Source: an archaeon (GTDB taxonomy: Archaea > Nanobdellota > Nanobdellia > Woesearchaeales > JAGVOV01). From it: a stretch of 6,488 bases of DNA. Of this stretch, positions 1 to 5,328 are shown piece after piece. Each line of letters opens with the position of its first letter. The stretch's first letter is position 1. Location of the stretch: the NCBI GenBank assembly GCA_020052545.1, contig JAGVOV010000122.1:1-6488 (forward strand), written 5' to 3'. The position numbers and the translations under genes are program-made. The notes below the pieces were generated by a model. The model was not told where the DNA came from. It saw only the letters and a program-made list of their open reading frames with translations, and ran no database searches.

Positions 1-260
1 ACATAGATGTCAAGAATGTGCCCGGCGCGTTTGCCAGCTTCAATTTCGCCAAGTCATCGATATCAAGAGGCGATTTCAACATTTTTGCCATATCCGCATT
101 GTGCGTCAGCTCATTCTTCTCGGCATCTATTGTGGCGACTATAAGATACGGAAAAATAAGGCAAGGATTTAAATATATCCCCATTTTCATAATAGTCAGC
201 GTGGCACTTTATTACGCCGCAGCAAACACACTTTCAGTGTTTTTCAGCAGCTTCACATGA
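1..260 (+). CDS. C-terminal end of a type II secretion/type IV pilus platform protein (T2SF/TadC-like), partial
   Basis: The reading frame is open from base 3 with no start of its own, so this is the last 85 residues of a gene that begins before the window; the GTG at 18 is probably an internal codon. Two hydrophobic stretches are visible: FNIFAISALCVSSFFSASIV, then a basic loop (RYGKIRQGFKY), then IPIFIIVSVALYYAAANTL to the end. This order, with a short basic loop ending in GxKY, resembles the C-terminus of archaeal T2SF-domain membrane platform proteins, which work with a secretion ATPase to assemble pilin-like filaments. The TGA stop overlaps the ATG of the next gene (ATGA), and that gene encodes a pilin-like protein, which strongly supports the call. 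Only the tail is seen, so a different polytopic membrane protein remains possible. Confidence 0.68.
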   Translation, partial: IDVKNVPGAFASFNFAKSSISRGDFNIFAISALCVSSFFSASIVATIRYGKIRQGFKYIPIFIIVSVALYYAAANTLSVFFSSFT

Positions 261-706
261 AAAAAGGACAAGCAGCATTGGAATTTTTGATGACCTACAG
301 CTGGGCGATAATCGCGATACTTGTGCTTGTGGCTGTGCTGATATTCTCAGGGGTCTTTGATTTCAGCAAAAAAATCCCTGACAAGACTTTCTTTCCGATG
401 CCGATCCCGAATCTTCAGGATGCATTGGTCTATTCCAATGGCACCATAGTGCTTGAGCTCACCAATGGTATCCCTAACAATATCGATATCCTGGCTGCGG
501 TGAATGCGACACAAGATTGTGTGCTCCAGAATTTTTCGACAAACACCACAACTATCGGGCCTTCAAAAAATTTCGTCGTCAAATTCAACTGCGCCCCTTT
601 CAGCAAGGACAGGGTCAAGACAGACCTGAGCTTCAGATACAATGATAGCTACACGGGCTTCACGCATGTCCAGGTTGGGACAGTGGCTGTCGCCGTGATT
701 AGTTAA
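257..706 (+). CDS. Class III signal peptide (type IV pilin-like) protein
   Basis: A 149-residue protein starting MKKGQAALEF, followed by one hydrophobic helix (about residues 13-33). This is the archaeal class III signal peptide: a short basic leader, cleavage expected between Gly4 and Gln5 by an EppA/PibD-type prepilin peptidase, and Glu at +5 of the mature protein. The rest (35-149) is a beta-rich external domain with two cysteines (Cys88, Cys112) that could form a disulfide and five N-glycosylation sequons (Asn61, 83, 92, 96, 129), as expected for a secreted archaeal surface subunit. It overlaps the T2SF-like gene by four bases and has no clear Shine-Dalgarno, so it is probably translated by coupling. 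Likely role: structural or minor subunit of a pilus or pseudopilus built by the upstream platform protein. The class call is firm; the kind of filament is inference. Confidence 0.86.
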   Translation: MKKGQAALEFLMTYSWAIIAILVLVAVLIFSGVFDFSKKIPDKTFFPMPIPNLQDALVYSNGTIVLELTNGIPNNIDILAAVNATQDCVLQNFSTNTTTIGPSKNFVVKFNCAPFSKDRVKTDLSFRYNDSYTGFTHVQVGTVAVAVIS

Positions 707-719
707 TTATTTATTATAT
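707..719 (+). promoter_or_regulatory. Possible TATA-like promoter of the transporter pair
   Basis: The AT-only run TTATTTATTATAT lies directly after the pilin stop codon and is centred about 25 bases before the ATG at 738, the spacing expected for a leaderless archaeal transcript. No Shine-Dalgarno is seen before that ATG, which fits. The run could equally be AT-rich terminator sequence of the preceding gene, so this is a weak call. Confidence 0.35.
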
Positions 720-737
720 CACCATTTCTTTAGGCCG

Positions 738-1100
738 ATGAGGACAAAATGGTGGGCAATAGCCTTGATGGTGCTTTGCACAGCCTTCACATCGACTGCT
801 GCCCTGCTGAACAAGAAGGGCGCTGTGAATCTTGAGCTCAGCCTGAGGGGGACAATTTTTAACTTCTATCTCATTGGAGGATTGTGCCTCCTGGCCTTGG
901 CCACAATAATACTCATCATAGCTTTGAGGGGCGGCTCGGTGTCTGTGCTCTTCCCGATCATCGCTACATCTTATATCTGGGTCACGCTTATCTCCTATTA
1001 TTTCCTGAATGAGCATATAAGCATGCTCAAAGGGGCAGGCATAGCCTCTATCTTTTTTGGGGTAATTTTGATAAATGTGGTCGGAAAAGGTGATGCATGA
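738..1100 (+). CDS. EamA/small multidrug resistance-type 4-TM transporter subunit A
   Basis: A 120-residue, almost entirely hydrophobic protein with four predicted membrane helices (about 5-24, 41-63, 67-90, 96-115). The second half carries a typical drug/metabolite transporter pattern: ALRGGSVSVLFP, then SYIWVTLISYYFLNE with Glu92 at the end of TM3, then a glycine-rich TM4 (GAGIASIFFGVILI). The length matches a half-size SMR/EamA protein, which must dimerise. The next gene is a gapless paralog overlapping it by four bases, so a heterodimer is likely. Positive charges are spread evenly over both sides (Arg2, Lys4, Arg64, Lys117 against Lys26, Lys27, Arg37, Lys98), leaving its orientation undecided. 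Substrate unknown: cationic drugs, polyamines or lipid-linked sugars (as in ArnE/ArnF) are all options for the superfamily. Confidence 0.8.
   Translation: MRTKWWAIALMVLCTAFTSTAALLNKKGAVNLELSLRGTIFNFYLIGGLCLLALATIILIIALRGGSVSVLFPIIATSYIWVTLISYYFLNEHISMLKGAGIASIFFGVILINVVGKGDA
1089..1094 (+). promoter_or_regulatory. Ribosome binding site deciding the start of transporter subunit B
   Basis: GGTGAT matches the complement of the archaeal 16S rRNA 3' end (AUCACCUCC). It ends 2 bases before the ATG at 1097 but 5 bases before the adjacent in-frame ATG at 1100, so the second ATG is the better-placed start. It lies inside the last codons of subunit A. Confidence 0.5.
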
Positions 1101-1447
1101 TGGCAACCCAATTCTGGCAGATAGGCATTGTGATATTGTCCACCTTTGTCACTGCATTCTCACCAATCCTGCTGAAGCTCGGGGCACATAAAGTAAAAAG
1201 CCTAAAGGAAGCAATATTCAACAAAAATATCGTCATCGGCATATCGCTTTACGCCATCAGCTACGTCATCGTCATCCCCGCATTGAAATATGGGGACCTC
1301 TCTGTGCTATATCCATTTGTTTCACTCTCCTACGTTTGGGTGGCATTGCTGAGCGTAAAGTTCCTCAAGGAGAGGATGAGCATGGGGAAATGGGTAGGCA
1401 TCTTCCTGATTGTCCTGGGTGTGAGCTTGATAGGTCTTTCTGTATAA
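1097..1447 (+). CDS. EamA/small multidrug resistance-type 4-TM transporter subunit B
   Basis: A 116-residue protein (115 if it starts at the ATG at 1100, which a GGTGAT ribosome site favours) with four membrane helices (about 7-27, 43-63, 67-90, 97-115). It aligns without gaps to the preceding protein across the second half: both have GxxSVLxP, SYxWVxLxS, FLxE with Glu92, and a glycine-containing TM4. The ATG/TGA overlap implies co-translation and equal dosage, as in paired SMR systems such as EbrA/EbrB. Nearly all basic residues lie in loops 1 and 3 (Lys32, 34, 37, 43, 88, 91, 98, Arg93), with only Lys64 on the other side. By the positive-inside rule both termini should therefore be outside. 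This is inference from charge count. Substrate unknown. Confidence 0.8.
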   Translation: MMATQFWQIGIVILSTFVTAFSPILLKLGAHKVKSLKEAIFNKNIVIGISLYAISYVIVIPALKYGDLSVLYPFVSLSYVWVALLSVKFLKERMSMGKWVGIFLIVLGVSLIGLSV

Positions 1448-1477
1448 TTTTAATCATTCTGTAGAGGTAAAAGCATC

Positions 1478-1492
1478 CAAAACCTTTAAATA
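1478..1492 (+). promoter_or_regulatory. TATA-box promoter of the coiled-coil/membrane protein operon
   Basis: TTTAAATA at 1485-1492 is a textbook archaeal TATA box, preceded by an A-rich BRE-like stretch (CAAAACC). Transcription would start near 1513-1517, giving a short leader of about 15 bases that just holds the Shine-Dalgarno of the following gene. It lies in the 83-base gap after the transporter pair, so the coiled-coil gene starts its own transcription unit. Confidence 0.65.
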
Positions 1493-1517
1493 CTAATCAT
1501 TATTTCATAGTAGCAAC

Positions 1518-1523
1518 GGGGTG
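1518..1523 (+). promoter_or_regulatory. Ribosome binding site of the coiled-coil gene
   Basis: GGGGTG, containing the GGTG core complementary to archaeal 16S rRNA, ends 7 bases before the ATG at 1531. It supports that start codon and lies inside the short leader predicted from the upstream TATA box. Confidence 0.45.
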
Positions 1524-1530
1524 TTTCGAG

Positions 1531-2460
1531 ATGGATTTCAAGGTTATTGACAGGAAATTCCAGGATGCTTTTGTTCGCGTCAAGAAAGACATAGAAGGGC
1601 TGCAGGATTATTCTGAGAGGATTGAGGGCAATGTCAATGCCATAAGGCAGGACTTGAAGGCGGTTGATGATGTTTCTATGGAGATCAAGGATTTGAAAAA
1701 CAAGAGCATGGCCCTTGAGAACAGCATCTCGGAGAACGAGGAAAGCCTGAGCAAGCTCAGGAGAGAGCTTGAAAGCCAAAATTCAGGATTTGAGGCAAGG
1801 CTTGAAGCTGTCGAGCAGGTGAAAAAGACTTTGGTGACATTGAATTCTGATGTTGTGAGACTGAACCAGTTCCTTGAGAATTTTGCCTTAGATGTTGCGT
1901 ATAAGCAGGATCTTCTTGCCGCACAGAAGGAAGGAAAAGACAGTGCGGTGCTTATGAAGCAGGACATCAAGGAATTGAGAGAAGGCATGCAGGCAAGCAA
2001 AAACGCGTTTAACACTGAGCTTAATAGCCTGGGCAATTCTTTGGGAAGCATGCAAAAGGAGATTAAGCAGGCACAGACGAGCATCAAGATTTTCAATGAA
2101 GATTATGTCACACTGAGCGATTTCAACACAAGGGCAGTGAATGAGAACAAGGAAATAAACAGTATTTTGAAGAAAATAAAGGCGTTGGAGAAGAACAAGG
2201 CATCTTTCGGTAGGAAGCTTGCCAACACCAACAAAGTCATAAGTTCTACCAGGGCTGAAGCCAGAAATATGGTAAGAGCAACAGATTTCAACGCCAAAGT
2301 CCAAGCAATAGCGAGAAAACAGATACTTGCAGGATTAAGGAACTTGAAAGTCAAGTCAGAGCTTGAGAGGAAGGCCAAGAGGCAGCTGCTCAAGGCCCTG
2401 AGGCAGAGGAAGGAGAACACGCTGACTAATGTGGCAAGCTACTTAGAGGGCAAAAGATGA
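1531..2460 (+). CDS. Long coiled-coil protein of unknown function
   Basis: A 309-residue, highly charged, predicted all-helical protein with no proline, cysteine, tryptophan or histidine anywhere, so nothing interrupts a continuous rod. Heptad-like hydrophobic spacing is clear at residues 20-115 (IEGLQDYSERIEG, IKDLKNKSMALENSI, LEAVEQVKKTLVTLNSDVV) and again at 140-220. The last 90 residues are strongly basic (for example ERKAKRQLLKALRQRK at 279-294), suggesting contact with nucleic acid, acidic protein or membrane lipid. Short motifs ending in D-hydrophobic (AYKQDL 123-128, VTLSDF 193-198, VRATDF 248-253) each precede a helical block and may mark weak repeats. There is no signal peptide or membrane segment, so it is cytoplasmic. 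Its stop overlaps the start of a membrane protein gene, so the two probably act together, perhaps as a cytoplasmic scaffold tethered to the membrane. I do not recognise a family. Confidence 0.8.
   Translation: MDFKVIDRKFQDAFVRVKKDIEGLQDYSERIEGNVNAIRQDLKAVDDVSMEIKDLKNKSMALENSISENEESLSKLRRELESQNSGFEARLEAVEQVKKTLVTLNSDVVRLNQFLENFALDVAYKQDLLAAQKEGKDSAVLMKQDIKELREGMQASKNAFNTELNSLGNSLGSMQKEIKQAQTSIKIFNEDYVTLSDFNTRAVNENKEINSILKKIKALEKNKASFGRKLANTNKVISSTRAEARNMVRATDFNAKVQAIARKQILAGLRNLKVKSELERKAKRQLLKALRQRKENTLTNVASYLEGKR
2445..2450 (+). promoter_or_regulatory. Ribosome binding site of the Ig-domain membrane protein
   Basis: AGAGGG ends 6 bases before the ATG at 2457 and lies within the last codons of the coiled-coil gene. 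It supports that start, which makes a four-base ATGA overlap with the upstream stop. Confidence 0.35.
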
Positions 2461-3167
2461 AGCTTGCCAGCTTTATCAAGTCCATCGTCGTGACATTCCT
2501 TATCTTGCTTGTGCTCACTGTCGCGTCATTGTTTGCAGGGGTACACATCAAGATATTGTACATCCTTTTCGGGCTTGATTTATTATGGATAATCTTCTTC
2601 ATGCTGAGGAGAAGCTTCATGACAGCGAATTTCATGGATTTGGCTCTGACTTCCCTATTGATCTTTGTCTTCGTGTTCAGCCTTGTCTATTATAACGGCT
2701 ATATCGAGGAGAGCGTTACCTTTGACAAGGCAGATTTCGAGACCAGCATCATGCTGAACTACTTTGAGCAGAGGAACGCGAGCCAGCCAATGGAATACAT
2801 AGTCATGAACCGAGGCTCAATATTGGTCTTAGACCTCTCAAAATACAGCTACGATCCTGATAATGACCAGCTTGCATACTCTGCATACACTGGCGAGAAC
2901 CTCAAAGTTGATGTTAAAGGGACGGTAGTGAAGATAGCGACTAAAGATGATTTTTATGGCCTGGACAGCATACGCTTTGTAGCAGATGACGGCAAGAGCA
3001 AAGTGAGCACATCGGATATTAGGGTAATAGTCAAGAAGCAGACTGTGTTCCAGGAGTTTATCAGCGAAAATAAGGTGTGGCTGACCATAGTTGCTGTCTT
3101 TGTCTTCCTTATGGGAGCGTTGCTCTCGATAGAGAGCTACAGGAAGGCCATTTTTCTGACTTTTTAG
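2457..3167 (+). CDS. 4-TM membrane protein with an external Ig/cadherin-like domain
   Basis: A 236-residue protein. Three membrane helices at the N-terminus (about 8-28, 31-50, 60-79) are followed by an outside domain (80-205), a fourth helix (207-226) and a short cytoplasmic tail. An odd number of helices before the domain and the basic RR at 51-52 place the domain outside. Residues 118-193 look like an Ig/cadherin-like beta-sandwich: an acidic calcium-type motif DPDNDQLAYSA (133-143), then DDFYGLDSIRFVADDGKS (164-181) and a closing strand IRVIV. Such domains mediate adhesion or cell-surface protein contact. The gene is translationally coupled to the coiled-coil gene, suggesting a complex in which this protein is the membrane and surface part. 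The domain class is reasonably supported; the function is not known. Confidence 0.78.
   Translation: MKLASFIKSIVVTFLILLVLTVASLFAGVHIKILYILFGLDLLWIIFFMLRRSFMTANFMDLALTSLLIFVFVFSLVYYNGYIEESVTFDKADFETSIMLNYFEQRNASQPMEYIVMNRGSILVLDLSKYSYDPDNDQLAYSAYTGENLKVDVKGTVVKIATKDDFYGLDSIRFVADDGKSKVSTSDIRVIVKKQTVFQEFISENKVWLTIVAVFVFLMGALLSIESYRKAIFLTF
3151..3165 (+). terminator. Oligo-T terminator overlapping the end of the membrane protein gene
   Basis: Two T5 runs separated by five bases (TTTTT at 3151-3155 and 3161-3165) lie at the very end of the coding sequence, just before a new TATA box. Archaeal RNA polymerase terminates on such U-tracts without needing a hairpin. Both runs also encode Phe residues, so this is a suggestion only. 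Confidence 0.4.
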
Positions 3168-3178
3168 TTGTCATCAAG

Positions 3179-3187
3179 TTATATAAA
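3179..3187 (+). promoter_or_regulatory. TATA-box promoter of the small 2-TM protein gene
   Basis: TTATATAAA is centred about 26 bases before the ATG at 3209, which places the transcription start at or next to the start codon. No Shine-Dalgarno lies before that ATG. A leaderless transcript is the simplest reading. Confidence 0.6.
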
Positions 3188-3208
3188 TGAGGGCAGCATA
3201 AGGCATTT

Positions 3209-3460
3209 ATGTTCGACGCTTTCAGGAATGACGACAAGGGATGGAAGTTGCGGCTTTACTTCTTTGCCATAGGATTCTTCACATTGATATTCCTCATCCA
3301 TATTTTCGGCATAGCGAGCCTTAAGACAGACAAGTTCGCCTTCTTTCTCGCTGCGATTGTCCTTGTCCTCTTGATACTGCCAGTTGTGACGAGCATGAAG
3401 TTCTTCGACATAATAGAAGTGAGGAAAGACATAGGTATACTGAAATGGAAAAAAAGATAA
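3209..3460 (+). CDS. Small membrane protein with two TM helices, unknown function
   Basis: An 83-residue protein with a short charged N-terminus (FRNDDKGWKLR), two hydrophobic helices (about 15-37 and 42-62) joined by a tight loop with Lys39 and Lys42, and a basic C-terminal tail ending KWKKR. The basic N- and C-termini suggest both ends are in the cytoplasm. I do not recognise a family. A well-placed TATA box 26 bases upstream supports the start and the reality of the gene, and it lies 22 bases before the DUF192 gene on the same strand, so the two may share a transcript. Codon use, with frequent AGG and ATA, is like that of the upstream neighbours. Confidence 0.65.
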   Translation: MFDAFRNDDKGWKLRLYFFAIGFFTLIFLIHIFGIASLKTDKFAFFLAAIVLVLLILPVVTSMKFFDIIEVRKDIGILKWKKR

Positions 3461-3482
3461 AGGCCAGAGAAAAATAAAGCTC

Positions 3483-3833
3483 ATGCTCAGGAACAATACA
3501 AGAAAGGCCATCCTGGCCAGAGATGTAGAGTTATGCGGCGACATCTTGGAGAAGGCTACAGGCCTGATGTTCAGGAGAAAGCTTGATGATAAAGCCATGG
3601 TGTTTGTTTTTGATAAGGAAAGGACAATAGGCCTTCATATGCTATTTGTATTCCAGAGCATTGATGTATTGTGGCTCGATAAGGATAAGAGGATTGTTGA
3701 ATTGAAGGAAGATTTCAAGCCATTCACAGCATATACCCCAAGCAATAAGGCTTTTTATGTTGTAGAATTACCTTCAGGAGCAATAAAGAGGAGCAGAACA
3801 AAAATTAAAGATGTTATAAGCTGGATTCTGTAA
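3483..3833 (+). CDS. DUF192 family protein
   Basis: A 116-residue protein matching the DUF192 pattern along its length: an N-terminal strand (AILARDVELC), the signature GLMFR (27-31), then KAMVFVFDKERTIGLHM, the block SIDVLWLDKDKRIVEL (59-74), and the closing FYVVELPSGAIKRSRTKIKD. DUF192 proteins are small beta-barrel proteins found in archaea and bacteria, and their biochemical role is not established. There is no signal peptide, so it is probably cytoplasmic, unlike many bacterial members that carry an export signal. It starts 22 bases after the small membrane protein and has no strong ribosome site; AAGATAAA near 3454-3461 could be a weak TATA box of its own. Its last 20 bases overlap the 3' end of the convergent minus-strand gene. 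Confidence 0.86.
   Translation: MLRNNTRKAILARDVELCGDILEKATGLMFRRKLDDKAMVFVFDKERTIGLHMLFVFQSIDVLWLDKDKRIVELKEDFKPFTAYTPSNKAFYVVELPSGAIKRSRTKIKDVISWIL
3800..3804 (-). terminator. Possible T-tract terminator of the minus-strand helical protein gene
   Basis: Read on the minus strand, TTTTT lies 10 bases after the TAA stop at 3814, with further T-rich sequence. It sits within the coding sequence of the convergent DUF192 gene. Weak, based on the T-run alone. Confidence 0.25.
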
Positions 3834-5127
3834 ATTTGACGCCTTTCTCCGTGCATATCTCCATCAGGCCAAGGGCAATCTCATTTTTGGCGTTTGCCCT
3901 CACAACAAGCTCAAAATCCTCCTTGATGAGGGGCTTAAATATTAAAAATTGGGAGCCTGATAAAGGCCTGAAGATCGCATATTTCGTCGTGTCTTTCATG
4001 ACAAGATATGCAGCCGCTTCAGGCACTTTGTCTGTGAAGTATATTGCCTTCAATGCCGAGTCTGAAGATTCTTCATTCTTGACCTCTGCCTTTATGCCAT
4101 AGTTCATCATGAAGCTTATCTTCTCGAAATATTCCTTGACAGAAAGCTGCTTTTCTCCATCAATATGCTGCACGGGGAAGATTAACTTGCTGGCAAAATC
4201 CCTATGTATAGGAAAGATCTTCGGTAATATCGTAGCTAAATCCTGCTGCACGTTTTTCTTGTAGGCATCCAATGCCAGATCAATCTCTTTTATCATGGCT
4301 TCAAGCGATTTTACCTTGTCCTTGATCTCAACACGCATCTCAAAAAGTTTCTTCTCCCTCCCTTCTGATTTTTTAAGTTTCGAGAGCATAACAAGATTCT
4401 CTGCGATCACAGAATCCAGCTTCTTCATCTTCAGTATCAGATGATTCATCGCGGCTTTCCTCTGGCTGCAGTCCTTGTCCTTGCTATGCATGGAATTAAG
4501 ATTCATATCCACCATTATATCTATTATCTCGTTGCTCATCCTGGCGATGGCCGCATTGATGCTCCTTGAGGTGTAAAGATGCTTCTCCTGGATCTTGCTG
4601 CAGTAATAAAGCACTTTGTCTTCCGCTTCCTGGTGCTTGATCCTGATGTCAAGCAGCATCTCCTGCTCCTTGCTTATCATCTCTTCTATCTGCTCTTTCC
4701 TCCTTGAGAATATCAGGAAGGCCATCTTCTGCAGCTTGAGGCTCTCATTAAAATTGTCCAGAGACGAGAGAACGGCGCTGACTTTCCCCGAGACTTCCTG
4801 GTTCTGCTGCATATCATTCCTTATCTCATTGTCGACATGCTTCGCGAAATATGCGGCAGGATCAAAACTGGCCTCATTCTTTATCTTCTCGACAAATGCC
4901 TGTTGCTGCTCCACCATGGGAATAAGGACAGAAGCGGCAAATCTCGTTGTTGGCTTGCTACTGAGCATCTTCTGGATTATCTCTGCCTTCTTTGCCGCAT
5001 AATCGAAGAGGCCGTCAATGGAATCTATGCCTCTCATCGCGGATCTGAGGGAATTTATCTCCGACTCAAAGGCTATCTTTTCTGCCTTTTTCTGCCTGAA
5101 ACGCTCGAATATGCTGAAAAACGCCAT
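3814..5127 (-). CDS. Mostly helical protein with coiled-coil centre, unknown function
   Basis: A 437-residue protein without signal peptide or membrane helix. The N-terminus (MAFFSIFERFRQKKAEK) could be a short amphipathic membrane-binding helix. Residues 20-300 are predicted long helices with coiled-coil character, for example RRKEQIEEMISKEQEMLLDI (142-161) and EIKDKVKSLEAMIKEIDLAL (267-286). Residues 300-437 look like a globular alpha/beta domain (YAIFRPLSGSQFLIFKPL at 383-400, FELVVRANAKNEIALGLMEI at 405-424). Three cysteines occur (176, 220, 425), without a metal-site spacing. I recognise no family. The start is supported by a TATA box about 27 bases upstream on the minus strand, so the message is probably leaderless. 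It runs opposite to the neighbouring envelope genes, diverges from the tRNA gene, and overlaps the DUF192 gene tail-to-tail by 20 bases. Confidence 0.82.
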   Translation of the reverse strand: MAFFSIFERFRQKKAEKIAFESEINSLRSAMRGIDSIDGLFDYAAKKAEIIQKMLSSKPTTRFAASVLIPMVEQQQAFVEKIKNEASFDPAAYFAKHVDNEIRNDMQQNQEVSGKVSAVLSSLDNFNESLKLQKMAFLIFSRRKEQIEEMISKEQEMLLDIRIKHQEAEDKVLYYCSKIQEKHLYTSRSINAAIARMSNEIIDIMVDMNLNSMHSKDKDCSQRKAAMNHLILKMKKLDSVIAENLVMLSKLKKSEGREKKLFEMRVEIKDKVKSLEAMIKEIDLALDAYKKNVQQDLATILPKIFPIHRDFASKLIFPVQHIDGEKQLSVKEYFEKISFMMNYGIKAEVKNEESSDSALKAIYFTDKVPEAAAYLVMKDTTKYAIFRPLSGSQFLIFKPLIKEDFELVVRANAKNEIALGLMEICTEKGVKFTESSL

Positions 5128-5149
5128 AAATCTAAGCCTATGAGTGAGT

Positions 5150-5157
5150 TTTTATAG
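5150..5157 (-). promoter_or_regulatory. TATA-box promoter of the minus-strand helical protein gene
   Basis: Read on the minus strand this is CTATAAAA, preceded by AAA as a BRE-like element, centred about 27 bases before the ATG whose first base is 5127. No Shine-Dalgarno precedes that ATG, which fits a leaderless message. Confidence 0.6.
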
Positions 5158-5165
5158 TTTATGGG

Positions 5166-5194
5166 AATCTTTATAAATGAATTTATTAATCCTG
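5166..5194 (+). promoter_or_regulatory. tRNA promoter, copy 1 of a duplicated promoter module
   Basis: TTTATAAA at 5170-5177 is a TATA box about 29 bases before the first base of the tRNA, followed by a second AT element (AATTTATTAATCCTG). The 29 bases are 24/29 identical to 5292-5320, and each copy begins exactly 37 bases before the next feature's start. It sits back-to-back with the promoter of the minus-strand gene. Confidence 0.65.
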
Positions 5195-5202
5195 AGCGCA
5201 TA

Positions 5203-5276
5203 GGGGACATAGTACAACTTGGCTAGTACTGGCGCCTCCAGAGCGTCAAATTTGGGTTCAAATCCCAATGTCCCCA
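5203..5276 (+). tRNA. trnW: tRNA-Trp (anticodon CCA)
   Basis: A full cloverleaf folds by hand. The acceptor stem GGGGACA (5203-5209) pairs with TGTCCCC (5269-5275) over 7 bp, with discriminator A at 5276. The D stem GTAC/GTAC (5212-5215, 5226-5229) closes a 10-base loop containing GG. The anticodon stem GGCGC/GCGTC (5231-5235, 5243-5247, one G-U pair) closes the loop CTCCAGA, with anticodon CCA at 5238-5240. The variable loop has 4 bases. The T stem TTGGG/CCCAA closes TTCAAAT. Anticodon CCA, A73 and the G1-C72 and G2-C71 pairs fit an archaeal tRNA-Trp. It has no intron, whereas many archaeal tRNA-Trp genes carry one, and the 3' CCA is not encoded. It has its own TATA box and a T6 terminator. 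Confidence 0.93.
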
Positions 5277-5277
5277 C

Positions 5278-5283
5278 TTTTTT
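5278..5283 (+). terminator. T6 terminator of tRNA-Trp
   Basis: A TTTTTT run begins two bases after the discriminator base, the expected position for termination of a stable archaeal RNA. Confidence 0.6.
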
Positions 5284-5291
5284 CTAAATGC

Positions 5292-5320
5292 CATCTTTAT
5301 AAGTAAATTTATAAATTCTG
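5292..5320 (+). promoter_or_regulatory. Promoter of the surface protease gene, copy 2 of the duplicated module
   Basis: The 29 bases match 5166-5194 at 24 positions, including CTTTATAA, AATTTAT and the terminal CTG. TTTATAAG at 5296-5303 is the TATA box, about 29 bases before the ATG at 5329, the same distance as between copy 1 and the tRNA. This suggests transcription starts at or next to the ATG. Confidence 0.6.
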
Positions 5321-5328
5321 GTCCATTT

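Noticed and set aside
18..260. Complete 80-residue protein starting at the GTG at 18
   Set aside because: The frame is open back to base 3 and the residues before GTG fit the same protein, so this is an internal codon of a gene cut by the window edge.
714..1106. Minus-strand open frame of 130 residues opposite transporter subunit A
   Set aside because: It lies wholly opposite a well-supported 4-TM gene and its translation is rich in His, Cys and Pro with no domain pattern; it is an antisense shadow.
1608..2420. Three long minus-strand open frames opposite the coiled-coil gene
   Set aside because: They arise from the biased codons of a Lys/Glu/Leu-rich coiled coil, which read as Ser/Leu/Phe-rich antisense; no start signals or domain patterns support them.
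3179..3598. Minus-strand open frame opposite the small 2-TM protein and DUF192 genes
   Set aside because: Both plus-strand genes are better supported (TATA box, DUF192 signature motifs); the antisense frame shows no coherent protein pattern.
4616..5157. Plus-strand open frames opposite the 437-residue minus-strand gene
   Set aside because: They are Ser/Leu/Cys-rich antisense reads of a helical protein; the minus-strand gene has a good TATA box and a coherent protein, and these have neither.
5128..5328. CRISPR array or element-end inverted repeat around the tRNA
   Set aside because: Only two similar 29-base copies occur, they flank a tRNA rather than a spacer, and they act as promoters by position; no third copy or terminal inverted repeat was found.
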